Source: Chryseobacterium vrystaatense (GTDB lineage Bacteria; Bacteroidota; Bacteroidia; Flavobacteriales; Weeksellaceae). From it: a stretch of DNA of 64,000 nt. This document shows, one piece after another, positions 51,401 through 60,212 of this stretch (positions are counted from its first letter, which is position 1; every line of letters begins with the position of its first letter). Below the pieces are notes generated by a model. The model was given only the letters and a program-made list of their open reading frames with translations. It was not told the DNA's origin and made no database searches. The stretch spans positions 1-64,000 of the forward strand of contig NZ_JPRI01000003.1 of assembly GCF_000737765.1 (NCBI RefSeq). Direction: 5' to 3'. The position numbers were made by a program, and so were the translations under genes.

Positions 51401-53072
51401 TGAAGCCGATACTTTGAGAAAAGCAATGGGTAAAAAGCAGATTGAAGTTCTGAATAAAATGTATCCCAAATTCATTGAAGGTGGAAGAAAAAATAATCTT
51501 AACGAGGAAAGGTTAGAAAAAATCTGGAACGACTGGAAAGCCTTTGCTGAATATGCCTTCAACAAATCTCACTCCACCTGTTATGCATTAATTGCTTATC
51601 ATACGGCTTATTTAAAAGCAAATTTTCCGGCAGAATATATGGCGAGTGTAATGAGTAATAACATTAACAATACGGATTCTATCACCATGTTTATGGAGGA
51701 TTGTAAAAGTATCGGGGTGGATGTTTTAGGACCGGATGTGAATGAATCTCAATATAAATTCTCTGTAAACGAAAAAGGCCAGATCCGTTTTGGTCTGGGA
51801 GCGATTAAAGGGATTGGTGAAGGGCCGAGTGAGGCTATTACAAGGGAAAGAGCGAACGGAAGGTTTAAAAATATTTATGATTTCTTCGAAAGGATTTTAC
51901 CTTCCCAGATGAATAAAAGAGTGGCGGAAAGTTTAGTGTTGGCGGGTGCTTTCGATGAATTGGGATCTTACCACAGAGGTCAGTATTTTGATATTGACAT
52001 GGCTGGGAAAACGAATCTTGAAAGATTGATCAGGTACGGACAGAGCTTCCAGGAAAGTAAAAACGAAATGGAACATTCTCTTTTTGCTGATTTTGCCGAT
52101 GAAGTACAGATCGAGCAGCCTAAATTGCCACCTTGTCCGGAATGGCCGAATATGCATAAGCTTAACAAAGAAAAAGAGATCATTGGATTCTATCTTTCTG
52201 CACATCCGCTGGATGAATTCAAATATCATTTTCAGTTTATGCAGGGGCAATTGTCTAAAAAGAGCGTGCTGGAAAAAGATGAGGAAGAAAAGCTGGTAAC
52301 GGATGAGGTTCCTATTTTGGAAAAAGATTCTCAGGATGAAACTGTAGATCTTATTGAAATTGTCTCTGATGACCTGTCTATTGGTGAAGAAGAAATTATA
52401 GAAGAAGTAACAAAAAAAGCGGAACCAAAAGGAAATTTCATGTTTTTAAATCTTGATGAGGTAGATGCTTATAAAGAGCAGGCTTTCTCCAATAAGCAGG
52501 AAGAGCTGTTTGAAGAAAAAAAGAAAGACTGGAAGACACTTCAAAAGGAAAGAGAGAATGGAGGAGGCGGAAAAGAATATACAGTAGCCGGATTAATTAC
52601 TGAGTATAGAGTTCAGGATGGCTTCCGAAGCGGAGAAAAGGTAGCCTTTGTTACTCTGGAAGATTATTCAGGGTCTTACTCTTTCAGGCTGGGAGATAGA
52701 GATTATATGCGTCTGAAAGAAAAGCTGGAGGTTCAGAGATTTGTAATTTTCAAAATAAAGTTTGCACAGGTGAAGGATGGAAGAGTCTTTGTTAATGTCA
52801 ATGATGTGATTGAACTTCAGGAAGCTTTTGAAAGATTTGCCAAAAGTATCTCTCTGGTTATGGACGTTATGGATGTACGGGCTGAAGATCTGGACTTTTT
52901 CAGAACCGTTCTGGACAGGAATAAAGGAAATCAAAAACTTAAATTCTATATCAAAAATATTGAAGATGATTCACAGATTGAAGTGCAGTCTATGAAACAT
53001 TCTGTAGATCTGAATGGGGATCTTATTAAAGAAATTCAACTCCTTAATAAATATGAGTTTTATCTGAACTAG
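48405..53072 (+). CDS. dnaE: DNA polymerase III alpha subunit with N-terminal proofreading exonuclease
   Basis: The replicative polymerase, 1555 aa against about 1160 for E. coli DnaE. Residues 1-190 are a DnaQ-type DEDDh exonuclease: FDTETTG (Asp6, Glu8), GHNVEFDYN (Asp105), HNAAADVNA (His169, Asp174). The PHP domain begins near residue 248 but has degenerate metal motifs (FNSHSVFS, MVDTGNMMG). The polymerase core has GPGRGSAAGS and the catalytic PDIDIDFD (Asp695, Asp697). Then come the HhH region, an acidic low-complexity insert (about 1290-1380) and an OB fold (about 1390-1470). No separate start for the exonuclease part is evident, so both activities sit on one chain. Confidence 0.96.
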   Translation: MYLIFDTETTGLPKNFNAPLSDSDNWPRMVQIAWQIHDDDGNLIENQDYIIKPEGYDIPFNAARIHGITTKIANEEGRDLQEILEEFSKVLDRVRIVSGHNVEFDYNIVGAEFYRKNIKDNLQDKPKADTMILGTDYCKLGGGRGGRYKSPKLEELYEKLYGHKFDEAHNAAADVNATARVFFEMMRIGVIPSDVLKISEDQLAYFKTLYPDPIKPFPIVIRRQVADFNSKKKHTDSRNIDEVDLGKYFNFNSHSVFSTLMATSSINDLIKKASDENFPAVGMVDTGNMMGAFKFVSAVESTNSDRSKKHKEFLAKKQEAEENGTEFTEEEPVSDPLIPIVGCEFYISERYEQKQFTKDDPDRRTQMVLLAKDFNGYKNLAKLSSIGFLKGFYFGVPRISRELIAEYKEGLIAVTSGILGDIPDAILNTGEQKGEELFKWWKETFGDDFYVQLQNHKLPEEEHLNEVLLYLADKYDTKILAQNETFYTQKDDANIQDIISCIKDGEKLTTPVGKGFGKRRGLTTGEYYIKNSDEIKEAFLAYPDAFDAYEEFLSKFSPYTLKRDVLLPKFDIPEEFIHAEDAEDGGKRGEMAYLTHLTYEGARKRYVETGITDEIKERLDFELDVIANTGYPGYFLIVQDFCNEARNMGVWVGPGRGSAAGSAVAYCIGITNVDPIKYDLLFERFLNPERVSMPDIDIDFDDEGRDRVIKWVIEKYGQSQVAQIITYSVLGGKSAIKDAGRVLDLPIPDTNNIAKLIPPSPGMNIAKALAKYDKLKPEEQQLVDEMKYVLNTPDDARHDVLASAKKMEGCIRNTGIHACGVIITPEDVSNLVPVTIAAKDADILVSQFDNSVAESAGLLKMDFLGLRTLTIIKDAVKLVKARHGIDINPDLIPLDDAKTYQLFKEGRTVGIFQYESPGMQKYMRELKPTVFADLIAMNALYRPGPIKYIPSFINRKHGIEEVIYDLDETKEYLEETYGITVYQEQVMLLSQKLANFTKGEADTLRKAMGKKQIEVLNKMYPKFIEGGRKNNLNEERLEKIWNDWKAFAEYAFNKSHSTCYALIAYHTAYLKANFPAEYMASVMSNNINNTDSITMFMEDCKSIGVDVLGPDVNESQYKFSVNEKGQIRFGLGAIKGIGEGPSEAITRERANGRFKNIYDFFERILPSQMNKRVAESLVLAGAFDELGSYHRGQYFDIDMAGKTNLERLIRYGQSFQESKNEMEHSLFADFADEVQIEQPKLPPCPEWPNMHKLNKEKEIIGFYLSAHPLDEFKYHFQFMQGQLSKKSVLEKDEEEKLVTDEVPILEKDSQDETVDLIEIVSDDLSIGEEEIIEEVTKKAEPKGNFMFLNLDEVDAYKEQAFSNKQEELFEEKKKDWKTLQKERENGGGGKEYTVAGLITEYRVQDGFRSGEKVAFVTLEDYSGSYSFRLGDRDYMRLKEKLEVQRFVIFKIKFAQVKDGRVFVNVNDVIELQEAFERFAKSISLVMDVMDVRAEDLDFFRTVLDRNKGNQKLKFYIKNIEDDSQIEVQSMKHSVDLNGDLIKEIQLLNKYEFYLN

Positions 53073-53087
53073 AATATTTAGATCGAA

Positions 53088-53126
53088 AAAACAGAAAGAG
53101 CGGCATTTTGTCGCTCTTTCTGTTTT
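53088..53126 (+). terminator. Terminator of dnaE
   Basis: A perfect 15-bp stem (53088-53102 with 53112-53126) ends in TTTT, 16 nt after the stop codon. The region to 53347 is extremely AT-rich with nothing else recognisable. Confidence 0.9.
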
Positions 53127-53347
53127 AATATTAAGTCGTTGTTTGGTGAAAATTTTTAATATTTTTTTATGTTAAATTGAAATTTATCCATTATTTGGGA
53201 TTTTTTAAAATTTTATAAGTATTTGTTATTCAGTGTTTTATTGTTTTATTTTAAATTGTAAAATTATAGTTAAAATTAAACAAGTATTTAATTTTATTTA
53301 ATAATATGTAATATTTTCAATTTAGTATTTAATATTTTATGATAATT

Positions 53348-53380
53348 TTTGATTTTAAGTGAAATATTTGTTTACTTTTA
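53348..53380 (+). promoter_or_regulatory. Promoter of the 1197-aa T9SS protein
   Basis: TTTG (53348-53351), 21-bp spacer, TACTTTTA (53373-53380; last base deviates from TAnnTTTG). It ends 25 nt before the ATG at 53406 and lies across the longer reading frame's start, supporting the shorter one. Confidence 0.55.
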
Positions 53381-53405
53381 CCCCCTAATTTTATTTTTAC
53401 TACGT

Positions 53406-56400
53406 ATGAAAAAACTTCTACTATCGTGCTTAGTTTCCATGAGTATGGGAGCTTATGCACAGGTAGGTCCGCCACAGGCGACAAATCCAAATACCAATAA
53501 CGGGTATGGATTTACGCAAAGTACTGGAACCTACACTCCGCTGTCTGCCGGTCGAACTATTTGGCAATCCGGTACAACCTTAGGAACTGATGCTGTATCT
53601 GCAGCGATTAATTTACCATCACCATTTAAGTATAATGGTAAATCGTATTCGGCAGTTTATATCAGCAATAACGGCTTTGTAACGCTAGGCACGCCTGCTT
53701 TGTCCAATACATACACAGGGCTTTCTACGGACACATCTACTCCTTATGAAGGTGCATTTGCCGGTTTTGCGACGAACCTGAGACATGCCAATACCACAAC
53801 TTCTGAAATTTCTTATGAAACTGTTGGCTCGAATTTTATTGTTCAGTTCACAGATTTACAGGGAAGTTCTGCAGCAGCGGCACAAACTCTTAACTTTCAA
53901 ATACAATTTGACTTAACATCCAATAATGTTAATATTGTATATGGTAACTGCGTCTCAGGAACTGCTTCATTAACTGGGCAAGTAGGGATTAGAGGCTCAG
54001 AAGCTTCCGATATAAACAATAGAGTGGGAACCGACTGGAGTGCAACTGCTATCGGTACATCAGCGACCGTTTCCTGTACGTTGGGAACTACAAATGGGAC
54101 GACTGTTCCTGCTTCCGGTCTTACATTTACTTTTACTCCGGGAACATGGCTGTCAACACCAGCGACCTATGCTACATTACCTTTTACCGAGAATTTTGGC
54201 TCATGGGTCAATGGAAATTCGACAGCTGACCTGCCTAATGCAGCCAATTGGAGAACCTGGCCTTCCAGAGGGGATAACTCTTGGAGAGCGAGTGATATTT
54301 CCGTTTCTGGATTTTCCAGTGTTTCAGGATGGACAAGTGTAGGTGGAACTTCTACTATTGGCACACCTGCGGTGGCACCTACAGCTAGATTTCATTCCTA
54401 TAATACGGTGAATGCTTCAGGATATATGGATTTGTATATCAACTTATCCGGAGGTACAGGAAATAGAATTTTGAGTTTTAATTACTACAATTCCACAGGA
54501 ACGGATAATCTGAAAATACAGCTTTCCACAGATGGAGGAACTACATTCAATACAGTAGGCTCTACCTTTGGGGTTTCTTCTTCATGGGCTACCAGATTTG
54601 TTGATTTAGGATCCAGCAGCGCAACAGCAGTTGTAAGATTCCTGGCAACTGGTGATAACGGAGATAATGATATTTATGTTGACAATGTTAACGTAAGTGT
54701 TGTAACCTGTTTAATGCCGGATACAGTTACTGTAGGTACCAGCACTGCTACAACAGAATCTGTAAACTGGACTATCGGAACTCCTGCTCCTTCTTATGAT
54801 ATTTATTACAGTACAACCAATACGGCTCCTACCAGCACAAGTACACCAAATGTAACAGGTGCTACGGGTACGACGAATACATTAACGAATCTTACCCCTC
54901 TTACTACCTATTATGTTTGGGTAAGGTCGCATTGTTCTTCATCTGACCAGAGTATCTGGATTGCAGGACCATCCTTTACCACTAAAACTTTCTGTCCTAC
55001 AGTGTCAGTGCCTTCTTCTTCAGCAACAGGTGTTTCAGTAACCCCTACATTTACATGGACTGCCAATGCTGATGCAACAGGCTATAAACTTTCTATCGGA
55101 ACTACAGCAGGAGGGACAAACATCCTGAATAGCTTCGATATGGGGAATGTGAATACTTATGTATTGCCGTTCGAATTATCCTATAATACTAAATATTATT
55201 ATACTGTTAATTCCTATAATGCAACGCAGACTTCTACAGGTTGTACAGAAAGAAACTTTACAACACTTTCTATTTGTCCTACAGTTTCTGTGCCAGCTGC
55301 ATCAGCGATTGAGGTTAGTTTAACACCTACATTTACATGGTCTGCAGTTACTGGTGTTAATGGGTATAAACTTAGAATTGGTACTACTGCAGGAGGGAAT
55401 GACGTGTTGGATAATGTGGATGTAGGAAATGTTACTACTTATACTTTACCAACTCCGCTTAATAACAGTACTGTTTATTATTACTCAGTAGGTGCTTATA
55501 CGGCTACTCAGAATTCAATTAACTGTACAGAAAGAAACTTTACTACCCTGTGTAGCGCGGTTACTGCATTTGCAGAAAACTTTGATGGCGTGGCTGCAGG
55601 AAGCTGGCCAGCTTGTTGGGGGAAAGTCGGTACTACAGGTACTGCCAGCATTGTAGCTAATATTGCGATGTCCGGACCTAATGTTTTAAATATTTCAGCT
55701 TCATCCACTACATCTTTACCTGTTGTTAAAATGAGACCGGTAAGTACACTGGATACAGGTTTATACAGATTAAGATTTAGGGCAAGATCAAGTTCTACCG
55801 TAGGTGGAAAAGTGGAAGTTGGATACCTAACGAACCCTGCTGCTGCTTCATCTTTTGTGAACTTAGCAACTTTTACAACAACAAGTACTTCTGTTGCGGA
55901 TAATTTTTCTGTGAACAATATTACAGCGCCTGCCGGTACAACTATTTTAGCATTCAGACACACAGGTTCTCCTTCCAATGCTGTTCTGGTTGATGATGTT
56001 GTATATGAATTAATGCCTTCTTGTATGGAGCCAAGTGCTATTGTTCCGTCAAGTCCAACAGTTTCAGGAGTTAATTTAGCCTGGACAGCACCGACTTCTG
56101 CTCCTGCAAATGGATATGATATTTATTACAGTACGGTAAATACTGCTCCTACAAGCACTTCAACACCGAATATAACTGGTTTCTCAGGAACCTCAACACC
56201 AATTTCAGGTCTGGCTTCAGGTACAGCGTATTACATCTGGGTAAGATCACGTTGTTCTTCATCTGATCAGAGTATCTGGGTATCAAGTGCCTTTACAACA
56301 GTGACACTTCCTCCTGTAAATGATGACTGTTCTTCTGCTGTAAGTTTAGTAGTAGGCGGTACCTTTGCTCAGAATGTAGTAACAGGAACTACTGTTGCTT

Positions 56401-56999
56401 CTACGAATACACCTGCATTGACAGCCAGCTGTCTTACAACAACAACTAATGTTGCTGGAAATGTATGGTACAAAGTAGTGGTTCCGGCTTCAGGTAATAT
56501 TACTATTGAAACAGATACTTCTACGGGAACAGCTTTAACAGATACAGTAATTTCTGTCTTTGCCGACTGTACTTCTACAACTTCTATTGGTTGTGATGAT
56601 GATAGCGGTAACGATGCCTTTTCTAAACTTAGCTTAACAGGCCAGACGCCAGGGGCAACATTATATGTAAGTGTTTGGAGATACTCTAATTTGGGAGGTG
56701 GTAGTGATGGTACATTCAAAATTTCAGCTTATGATGCTTCACTATTGGGAACTTCTGAAGTTGCTGCATCTAAAAATACCATTAAAGTATATCCAAATCC
56801 TTTTGCAGATGTATTGAACATTTCTGATGTTTCTAAAGTGAAATCAATATCAATTATTGACCTTTCCGGAAGAATAGTGAAAACTATTGACAACCCTTCT
56901 TCATCTCTTCATTTGGGAGATGTTAAAGAGGGAATGTATTTGGTTACACTACATATGAAAGATGGATCTAAACAGACCATCAAGGCTATTAAAAAATAA
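53406..56999 (+). CDS. Large T9SS-secreted adhesin-like protein with fibronectin III repeats
   Basis: A 1197-aa surface or secreted protein. Start chosen at 53406, where MKKLLLSCLVSMSMGAYA is a proper signal peptide. Order: beta domain with VYISNNGFVTLG (about 60-240), a jelly-roll like choice-of-anchor J domain (about 255-435), a fibronectin III domain (YDIYYSTTNTAPTST, about 440-530), two tandem 93-residue repeats beginning CPTVSVP (about 530-715), a second jelly roll (about 715-870), a second fibronectin III domain (YDIYYSTVNTAPTST), a beta domain with DDDSGND (possible calcium site), and a type A sorting domain (VYPNPFADVLNIS ... IKAIKK). Probably adhesion or matrix; no catalytic motif was found. 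Confidence 0.88.
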   Translation: MKKLLLSCLVSMSMGAYAQVGPPQATNPNTNNGYGFTQSTGTYTPLSAGRTIWQSGTTLGTDAVSAAINLPSPFKYNGKSYSAVYISNNGFVTLGTPALSNTYTGLSTDTSTPYEGAFAGFATNLRHANTTTSEISYETVGSNFIVQFTDLQGSSAAAAQTLNFQIQFDLTSNNVNIVYGNCVSGTASLTGQVGIRGSEASDINNRVGTDWSATAIGTSATVSCTLGTTNGTTVPASGLTFTFTPGTWLSTPATYATLPFTENFGSWVNGNSTADLPNAANWRTWPSRGDNSWRASDISVSGFSSVSGWTSVGGTSTIGTPAVAPTARFHSYNTVNASGYMDLYINLSGGTGNRILSFNYYNSTGTDNLKIQLSTDGGTTFNTVGSTFGVSSSWATRFVDLGSSSATAVVRFLATGDNGDNDIYVDNVNVSVVTCLMPDTVTVGTSTATTESVNWTIGTPAPSYDIYYSTTNTAPTSTSTPNVTGATGTTNTLTNLTPLTTYYVWVRSHCSSSDQSIWIAGPSFTTKTFCPTVSVPSSSATGVSVTPTFTWTANADATGYKLSIGTTAGGTNILNSFDMGNVNTYVLPFELSYNTKYYYTVNSYNATQTSTGCTERNFTTLSICPTVSVPAASAIEVSLTPTFTWSAVTGVNGYKLRIGTTAGGNDVLDNVDVGNVTTYTLPTPLNNSTVYYYSVGAYTATQNSINCTERNFTTLCSAVTAFAENFDGVAAGSWPACWGKVGTTGTASIVANIAMSGPNVLNISASSTTSLPVVKMRPVSTLDTGLYRLRFRARSSSTVGGKVEVGYLTNPAAASSFVNLATFTTTSTSVADNFSVNNITAPAGTTILAFRHTGSPSNAVLVDDVVYELMPSCMEPSAIVPSSPTVSGVNLAWTAPTSAPANGYDIYYSTVNTAPTSTSTPNITGFSGTSTPISGLASGTAYYIWVRSRCSSSDQSIWVSSAFTTVTLPPVNDDCSSAVSLVVGGTFAQNVVTGTTVASTNTPALTASCLTTTTNVAGNVWYKVVVPASGNITIETDTSTGTALTDTVISVFADCTSTTSIGCDDDSGNDAFSKLSLTGQTPGATLYVSVWRYSNLGGGSDGTFKISAYDASLLGTSEVAASKNTIKVYPNPFADVLNISDVSKVKSISIIDLSGRIVKTIDNPSSSLHLGDVKEGMYLVTLHMKDGSKQTIKAIKK
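54994..55548 (+). repeat. Two tandem 93-codon repeats inside the T9SS protein
   Basis: Units start with CPTVSVP and end with CTERNFTTL, at about 54994-55270 and 55276-55548. Shared strings include TPTFTW, GYKL, IGTTAGG and CTERNFTTL. A separate pair of fibronectin III domains (about 54790-54985 and 56110-56300) also shares STSTPN and SSSDQSIW. Confidence 0.8.
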
Positions 57000-57020
57000 A
57001 AATTTTAACCATGATTGTAG

Positions 57021-57054
57021 AGAATAGCAGCTGAAAAGCTGCTATTCTTTTTTT
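57021..57054 (+). terminator. Terminator of the 1197-aa T9SS gene
   Basis: AGAATAGCAGCT (57021-57032), loop GAAA, AGCTGCTATTCT (57037-57048), then a T-run. The same hairpin recurs after the next T9SS gene. Confidence 0.93.
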
Positions 57055-57294
57055 AGATAATGTCGTAAAATGAAAGTCGTTCCGGAAATTTCGGTTGTGA
57101 ACTCAATGTATTTCATAAATACTGTAATAATTCTGAACAGGAAGAATGGATCTGGATATATGATAAAAGTAATTTCAAAATAATTCCTGTTTCGTCTATT
57201 TGTCAAAATCGGTTTGGCCTCTTTTTTAAATTAAAAAAAAGAGTGTTATTGTGTTTTTTTTATTAATTTAGCCTTTACTATAAAAAAATAATAT

Positions 57295-58887
57295 ATGAAA
57301 AAGATTTTACTTGCGAATTTACTAACGATTGGCGCGTTTTCGTTTGCGCAAACCTATTGTACACCTGCATTTGCAGAGGGATGCGGAGGTGGAGATGTCA
57401 TCAACAGCTTTACGATTCCGGGAGCGGGATTCAGTCACCTTGATACAGGATGTTCTCAGTCAGCTTATACAGATTATACGGCTCAGACTATTAATTTAAA
57501 TGCAGGTCTTAATTATGCATTTTCAGTGACGCATGGATATTCCAGTCAAAATGTTCGTATTTGGATAGATTTTGATAATAACGGAACATTTGATGATGCT
57601 GCTCCGGAGCTTGTTGCGGAGGGAAGCAGTACAGGATCTGGTAATAATTCAATTACTAACAGTAATATGAGTATTCCTTCAACAGTTACACCAGGAACGT
57701 ACAGGATGAGGGTAGGAGATCGCTTTTCCAGTCAGCCGGAACCTTGTAACACACTTGGGTATGGAGAATCACATGATTATACCGTAGTGATAGGAGCCGC
57801 TCCAAGCTGTTTGGCACCGACCAATTTATCTTCAAGTGCAGTGACTTCAAGCTCAGCTTCTATTTCATGGACAGCCACTACAAGTACCGTCGGCGTTGGC
57901 TATGAATATTATTATTCCGATACGAATACTGCGCCAACAAGTACGACTGCCGCAACGGGAAGTGTAGGAGCCACTTCAGTTTCTGCTCCATTATCTACAC
58001 TTTCTCCGGCCACTACTTATTATGTATGGGTAAGGTCAGTATGCAGTGCTAATGACAAAAGTGGATGGTCTTTGGGGACTTCATTTACCACTCTTTGTGC
58101 TACTATCGTACCTACAGTAACCTATATAAATGATTTTACAGCATTTCCGGGGAACTGTTGGGAGCTTGCATCTGGCGGTGATGCTTCTACAGGGCCTACT
58201 GATACAGAAGAATTATGGTTTGATGGGGACTTCCTTAATGGTACTGATGAAAACAATTCTGCAAGAGTAAATCTATATTACGAAGGTAAAAAAGCATGGT
58301 TGAAAACAGTTCCTTTTAATCTTTCTGCTGGAGGATACAGAGTTAAGTTTGATTATGGAGTGACAGAATATTCAGATACGACTTCTTCTGTTATGGGATC
58401 TGATGATATGGTTCAGTTTTTAGTGTCCGGAGATGGTGGAACTACATGGACTGTGCTTGAAACATGGAATGAAGCGAACGGACCTTCTAATACGTCCACT
58501 ACCTATTCTTATGATCTGACTTCTTATACAGGAGCCAATACTGTCTTTGCATTTTATGCTACAGACGGAACGGTAGTAGATGACCTGGATTATGAGTTCT
58601 TCGTTGACAACTTTAAAATAGAATCTGCATCACTTTCTACATCTGAAGTTGCCAAGGCAAAAGAAGTGGTTAAGGCATATCCGAATCCTTTCACTGATGT
58701 ATTGAATATTTCAAAAGCAGAACTTGTAAAATCAGTTTCAGTTTCTGATGTTTCCGGAAGATTGGTGAAAACTATCGATAATCCGTCTTCTGCTCTTTAT
58801 TTGGCAGATCTGAAACAGGGATTATATTTTGTAACACTTAATATGAAAGATGGATCTAAACAGATGATCAAGGCGATCAAAAAATAA
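57295..58887 (+). CDS. T9SS-secreted protein with GEVED and fibronectin III domains
   Basis: A 530-aa secreted or surface protein. Signal peptide: residues 1-18. A GEVED domain covers about residues 25-165 (WIDFDNNGTFDD, then RMRVGDRFS and GESHDYTVVI). A fibronectin III domain follows (about 172-265; YYYSDTNTAPTST, YYVWVRSVCS). A jelly-roll domain with a GGTTWTVL strand covers about 275-445. The last 75 residues are a type A sorting domain nearly the same as in the preceding gene (AYPNPFTDVLNIS ... MKDGSKQMIKAIKK). GEVED domains often sit in bacterial surface proteins with proteases or lectins; no enzyme domain is present here. Confidence 0.88.
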   Translation: MKKILLANLLTIGAFSFAQTYCTPAFAEGCGGGDVINSFTIPGAGFSHLDTGCSQSAYTDYTAQTINLNAGLNYAFSVTHGYSSQNVRIWIDFDNNGTFDDAAPELVAEGSSTGSGNNSITNSNMSIPSTVTPGTYRMRVGDRFSSQPEPCNTLGYGESHDYTVVIGAAPSCLAPTNLSSSAVTSSSASISWTATTSTVGVGYEYYYSDTNTAPTSTTAATGSVGATSVSAPLSTLSPATTYYVWVRSVCSANDKSGWSLGTSFTTLCATIVPTVTYINDFTAFPGNCWELASGGDASTGPTDTEELWFDGDFLNGTDENNSARVNLYYEGKKAWLKTVPFNLSAGGYRVKFDYGVTEYSDTTSSVMGSDDMVQFLVSGDGGTTWTVLETWNEANGPSNTSTTYSYDLTSYTGANTVFAFYATDGTVVDDLDYEFFVDNFKIESASLSTSEVAKAKEVVKAYPNPFTDVLNISKAELVKSVSVSDVSGRLVKTIDNPSSALYLADLKQGLYFVTLNMKDGSKQMIKAIKK

Positions 58888-58909
58888 TATATATTTATCA
58901 TATTATAGG

Positions 58910-58940
58910 AATAGCAGCTGAAAAGCTGCTATTTTTTTAT
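58910..58940 (+). terminator. Terminator of the 530-aa T9SS gene
   Basis: AATAGCAGCT (58910-58919), loop GAAA, AGCTGCTATT (58924-58933), then TTTTTAT. The stem-loop is identical to the core of the one at 57021-57054. Confidence 0.92.
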
Positions 58941-59073
58941 TTTAAAATAATGAAAGGTAATTGGTGGTTGTGATGAAGTGTATGACTAATTACTAAGGAA
59001 GCAAATGAAAAAAATAAGTTTCATTTATGGGTTAATTTTTTGTTTGGATAGGATTGTAGAATGTATAATAGAT

Positions 59074-59102
59074 AAAAAGATGGCATTATTGCCATCTTTT
59101 TT
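59074..59102. terminator. Bidirectional hairpin after the 52-aa gene
   Basis: AAAAAGATGGCA (59074-59085), loop TTAT, TGCCATCTTTTT (59090-59101). On the minus strand it ends the channel operon, 18 nt after the 52-aa gene. Confidence 0.85.
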
Positions 59103-59119
59103 ATATCAGTCATAATACA

Positions 59120-59278
59120 TCACTTATTGGGTACGGGCTGTATGTCTCCTGTATTCATGTGCTCAAAGACAGTCGGGAAAAACATAACGAGTATAAAATA
59201 AATAATGATCATTAATACAATTAAAGCAAAAAGGATAATGACCAGACTATTGGGTTTGTTTTTCTTTTGTGGTTCCAT
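59120..59278 (-). CDS. Small single-helix membrane protein, 52 aa
   Basis: An open frame of 52 codons from ATG 59278 to TGA 59120. It encodes a basic start (MEPQKKNKPNS), one long membrane helix (about residues 12-35, LVIILFALIVLMIIYFILVM) and a short polar tail ending in IQPVPNK. It begins 45 nt after the stop codon of the potassium-channel gene and ends just before a clear hairpin, so the two are probably one operon. I do not recognise the family. Position, clean topology and the following terminator make it likely to be a real gene; it could be a channel partner (inference). Confidence 0.65.
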   Translation of the reverse strand: MEPQKKNKPNSLVIILFALIVLMIIIYFILVMFFPTVFEHMNTGDIQPVPNK

Positions 59279-59323
59279 AATGTTTGTGGTATTTGGTTAA
59301 TAGATTCATATCAATACCAGATA

Positions 59324-60151
59324 CTAAGCTAATTTCTTGCCACACTGTTTGCAGTATCTTGCATCATCATCGATATCTTCGTTGCCGCACTGGTCACAGA
59401 TCTTTTCAAGATTCTGTCTTTTATTCCGCATTTCTGCCGTTACAATTCCTGTAGGCACTGCAATGATCGAATAACCTGCGAGCATCAGAATAACAGCAAA
59501 AAATTTACCCATCGGTGTAATAGGAGAGACATCTCCATAACCTACCGTAGTTACTGTAACGACAGCCCAGTAAATAGATTGTGGAATGGTTTCAAAACCC
59601 GGTCTTCCTCCTTCCACCATAAACATCAAAGAGCCTACAATTACGGAGAAAATGATCAGGAACAGAAGGAAAATATAGATCTTTCTGGAACTGTGCTTTA
59701 AGGCTCTTACGATGAGGTATCCGTCATTCATAAAATCCAGAAGATTAAAGATTCTGAAAATCCTAAGCATCCTCAACATTCTGAAAATCAAAAAATATTT
59801 GGTAACCGGAAAAAAGAAACTCAGATAAAAAGGAACAAGAGCAAGAAAATCGATAATTCCGAAAAAACTGAAAATATAGTTTTTCTTATTTTTAAGAACA
59901 CTGATACGCATCCAATATTCGGCTGTAAAAAAAACAGAAATGATCCATTCCAGAATCAGAAATGTATAATGAAATCTTTTGTCAAGTTGAGGTACGCTTT
60001 CCATCATGATAATGGCGGTACTTATCAGGATCAGAGATAATAATGTAATGTCAAATAACTTTCCGAGTTTAGTATCTGCCCGGTAAATAACCCTGTAAAG
60101 AAATCTTTTCCAAAGCTTATCTTCGGGAACAAGATTATGTTCTCTTTCCAT
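59324..60151 (-). CDS. Voltage-gated-type potassium channel with C-terminal zinc ribbon
   Basis: A 275-aa six-helix ion channel of the inner membrane. The voltage-sensor helix S4 has Arg every third residue (R124, R127, R130, R133 in FRMLRMLRIFRIF). The pore has the potassium selectivity filter TVGYGD (202-207). After helix S6 the cytoplasmic tail ends in a four-cysteine zinc ribbon: Cys252, Cys255, Cys267, Cys270 (CDQCG ... CKQCG). Such a ribbon may assist tetramer assembly or sense zinc or redox state (inference). CAAACATA at 60196-60203 (plus strand) is a TAnnTTTG element 44 nt upstream. Confidence 0.92.
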   Translation of the reverse strand: MEREHNLVPEDKLWKRFLYRVIYRADTKLGKLFDITLLSLILISTAIIMMESVPQLDKRFHYTFLILEWIISVFFTAEYWMRISVLKNKKNYIFSFFGIIDFLALVPFYLSFFFPVTKYFLIFRMLRMLRIFRIFNLLDFMNDGYLIVRALKHSSRKIYIFLLFLIIFSVIVGSLMFMVEGGRPGFETIPQSIYWAVVTVTTVGYGDVSPITPMGKFFAVILMLAGYSIIAVPTGIVTAEMRNKRQNLEKICDQCGNEDIDDDARYCKQCGKKLA

Positions 60152-60212
60152 GTTTAATGTTTTTTTAAATTAACAAATTATCGTTATTTTCGTAGCAAAC
60201 ATACAGAATAAA

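Noticed and set aside
53349..53405. Upstream start for the 1197-aa T9SS protein
   Set aside because: The extension lies over the promoter and would bury the signal peptide; ATG 53406 gives a clean signal sequence.
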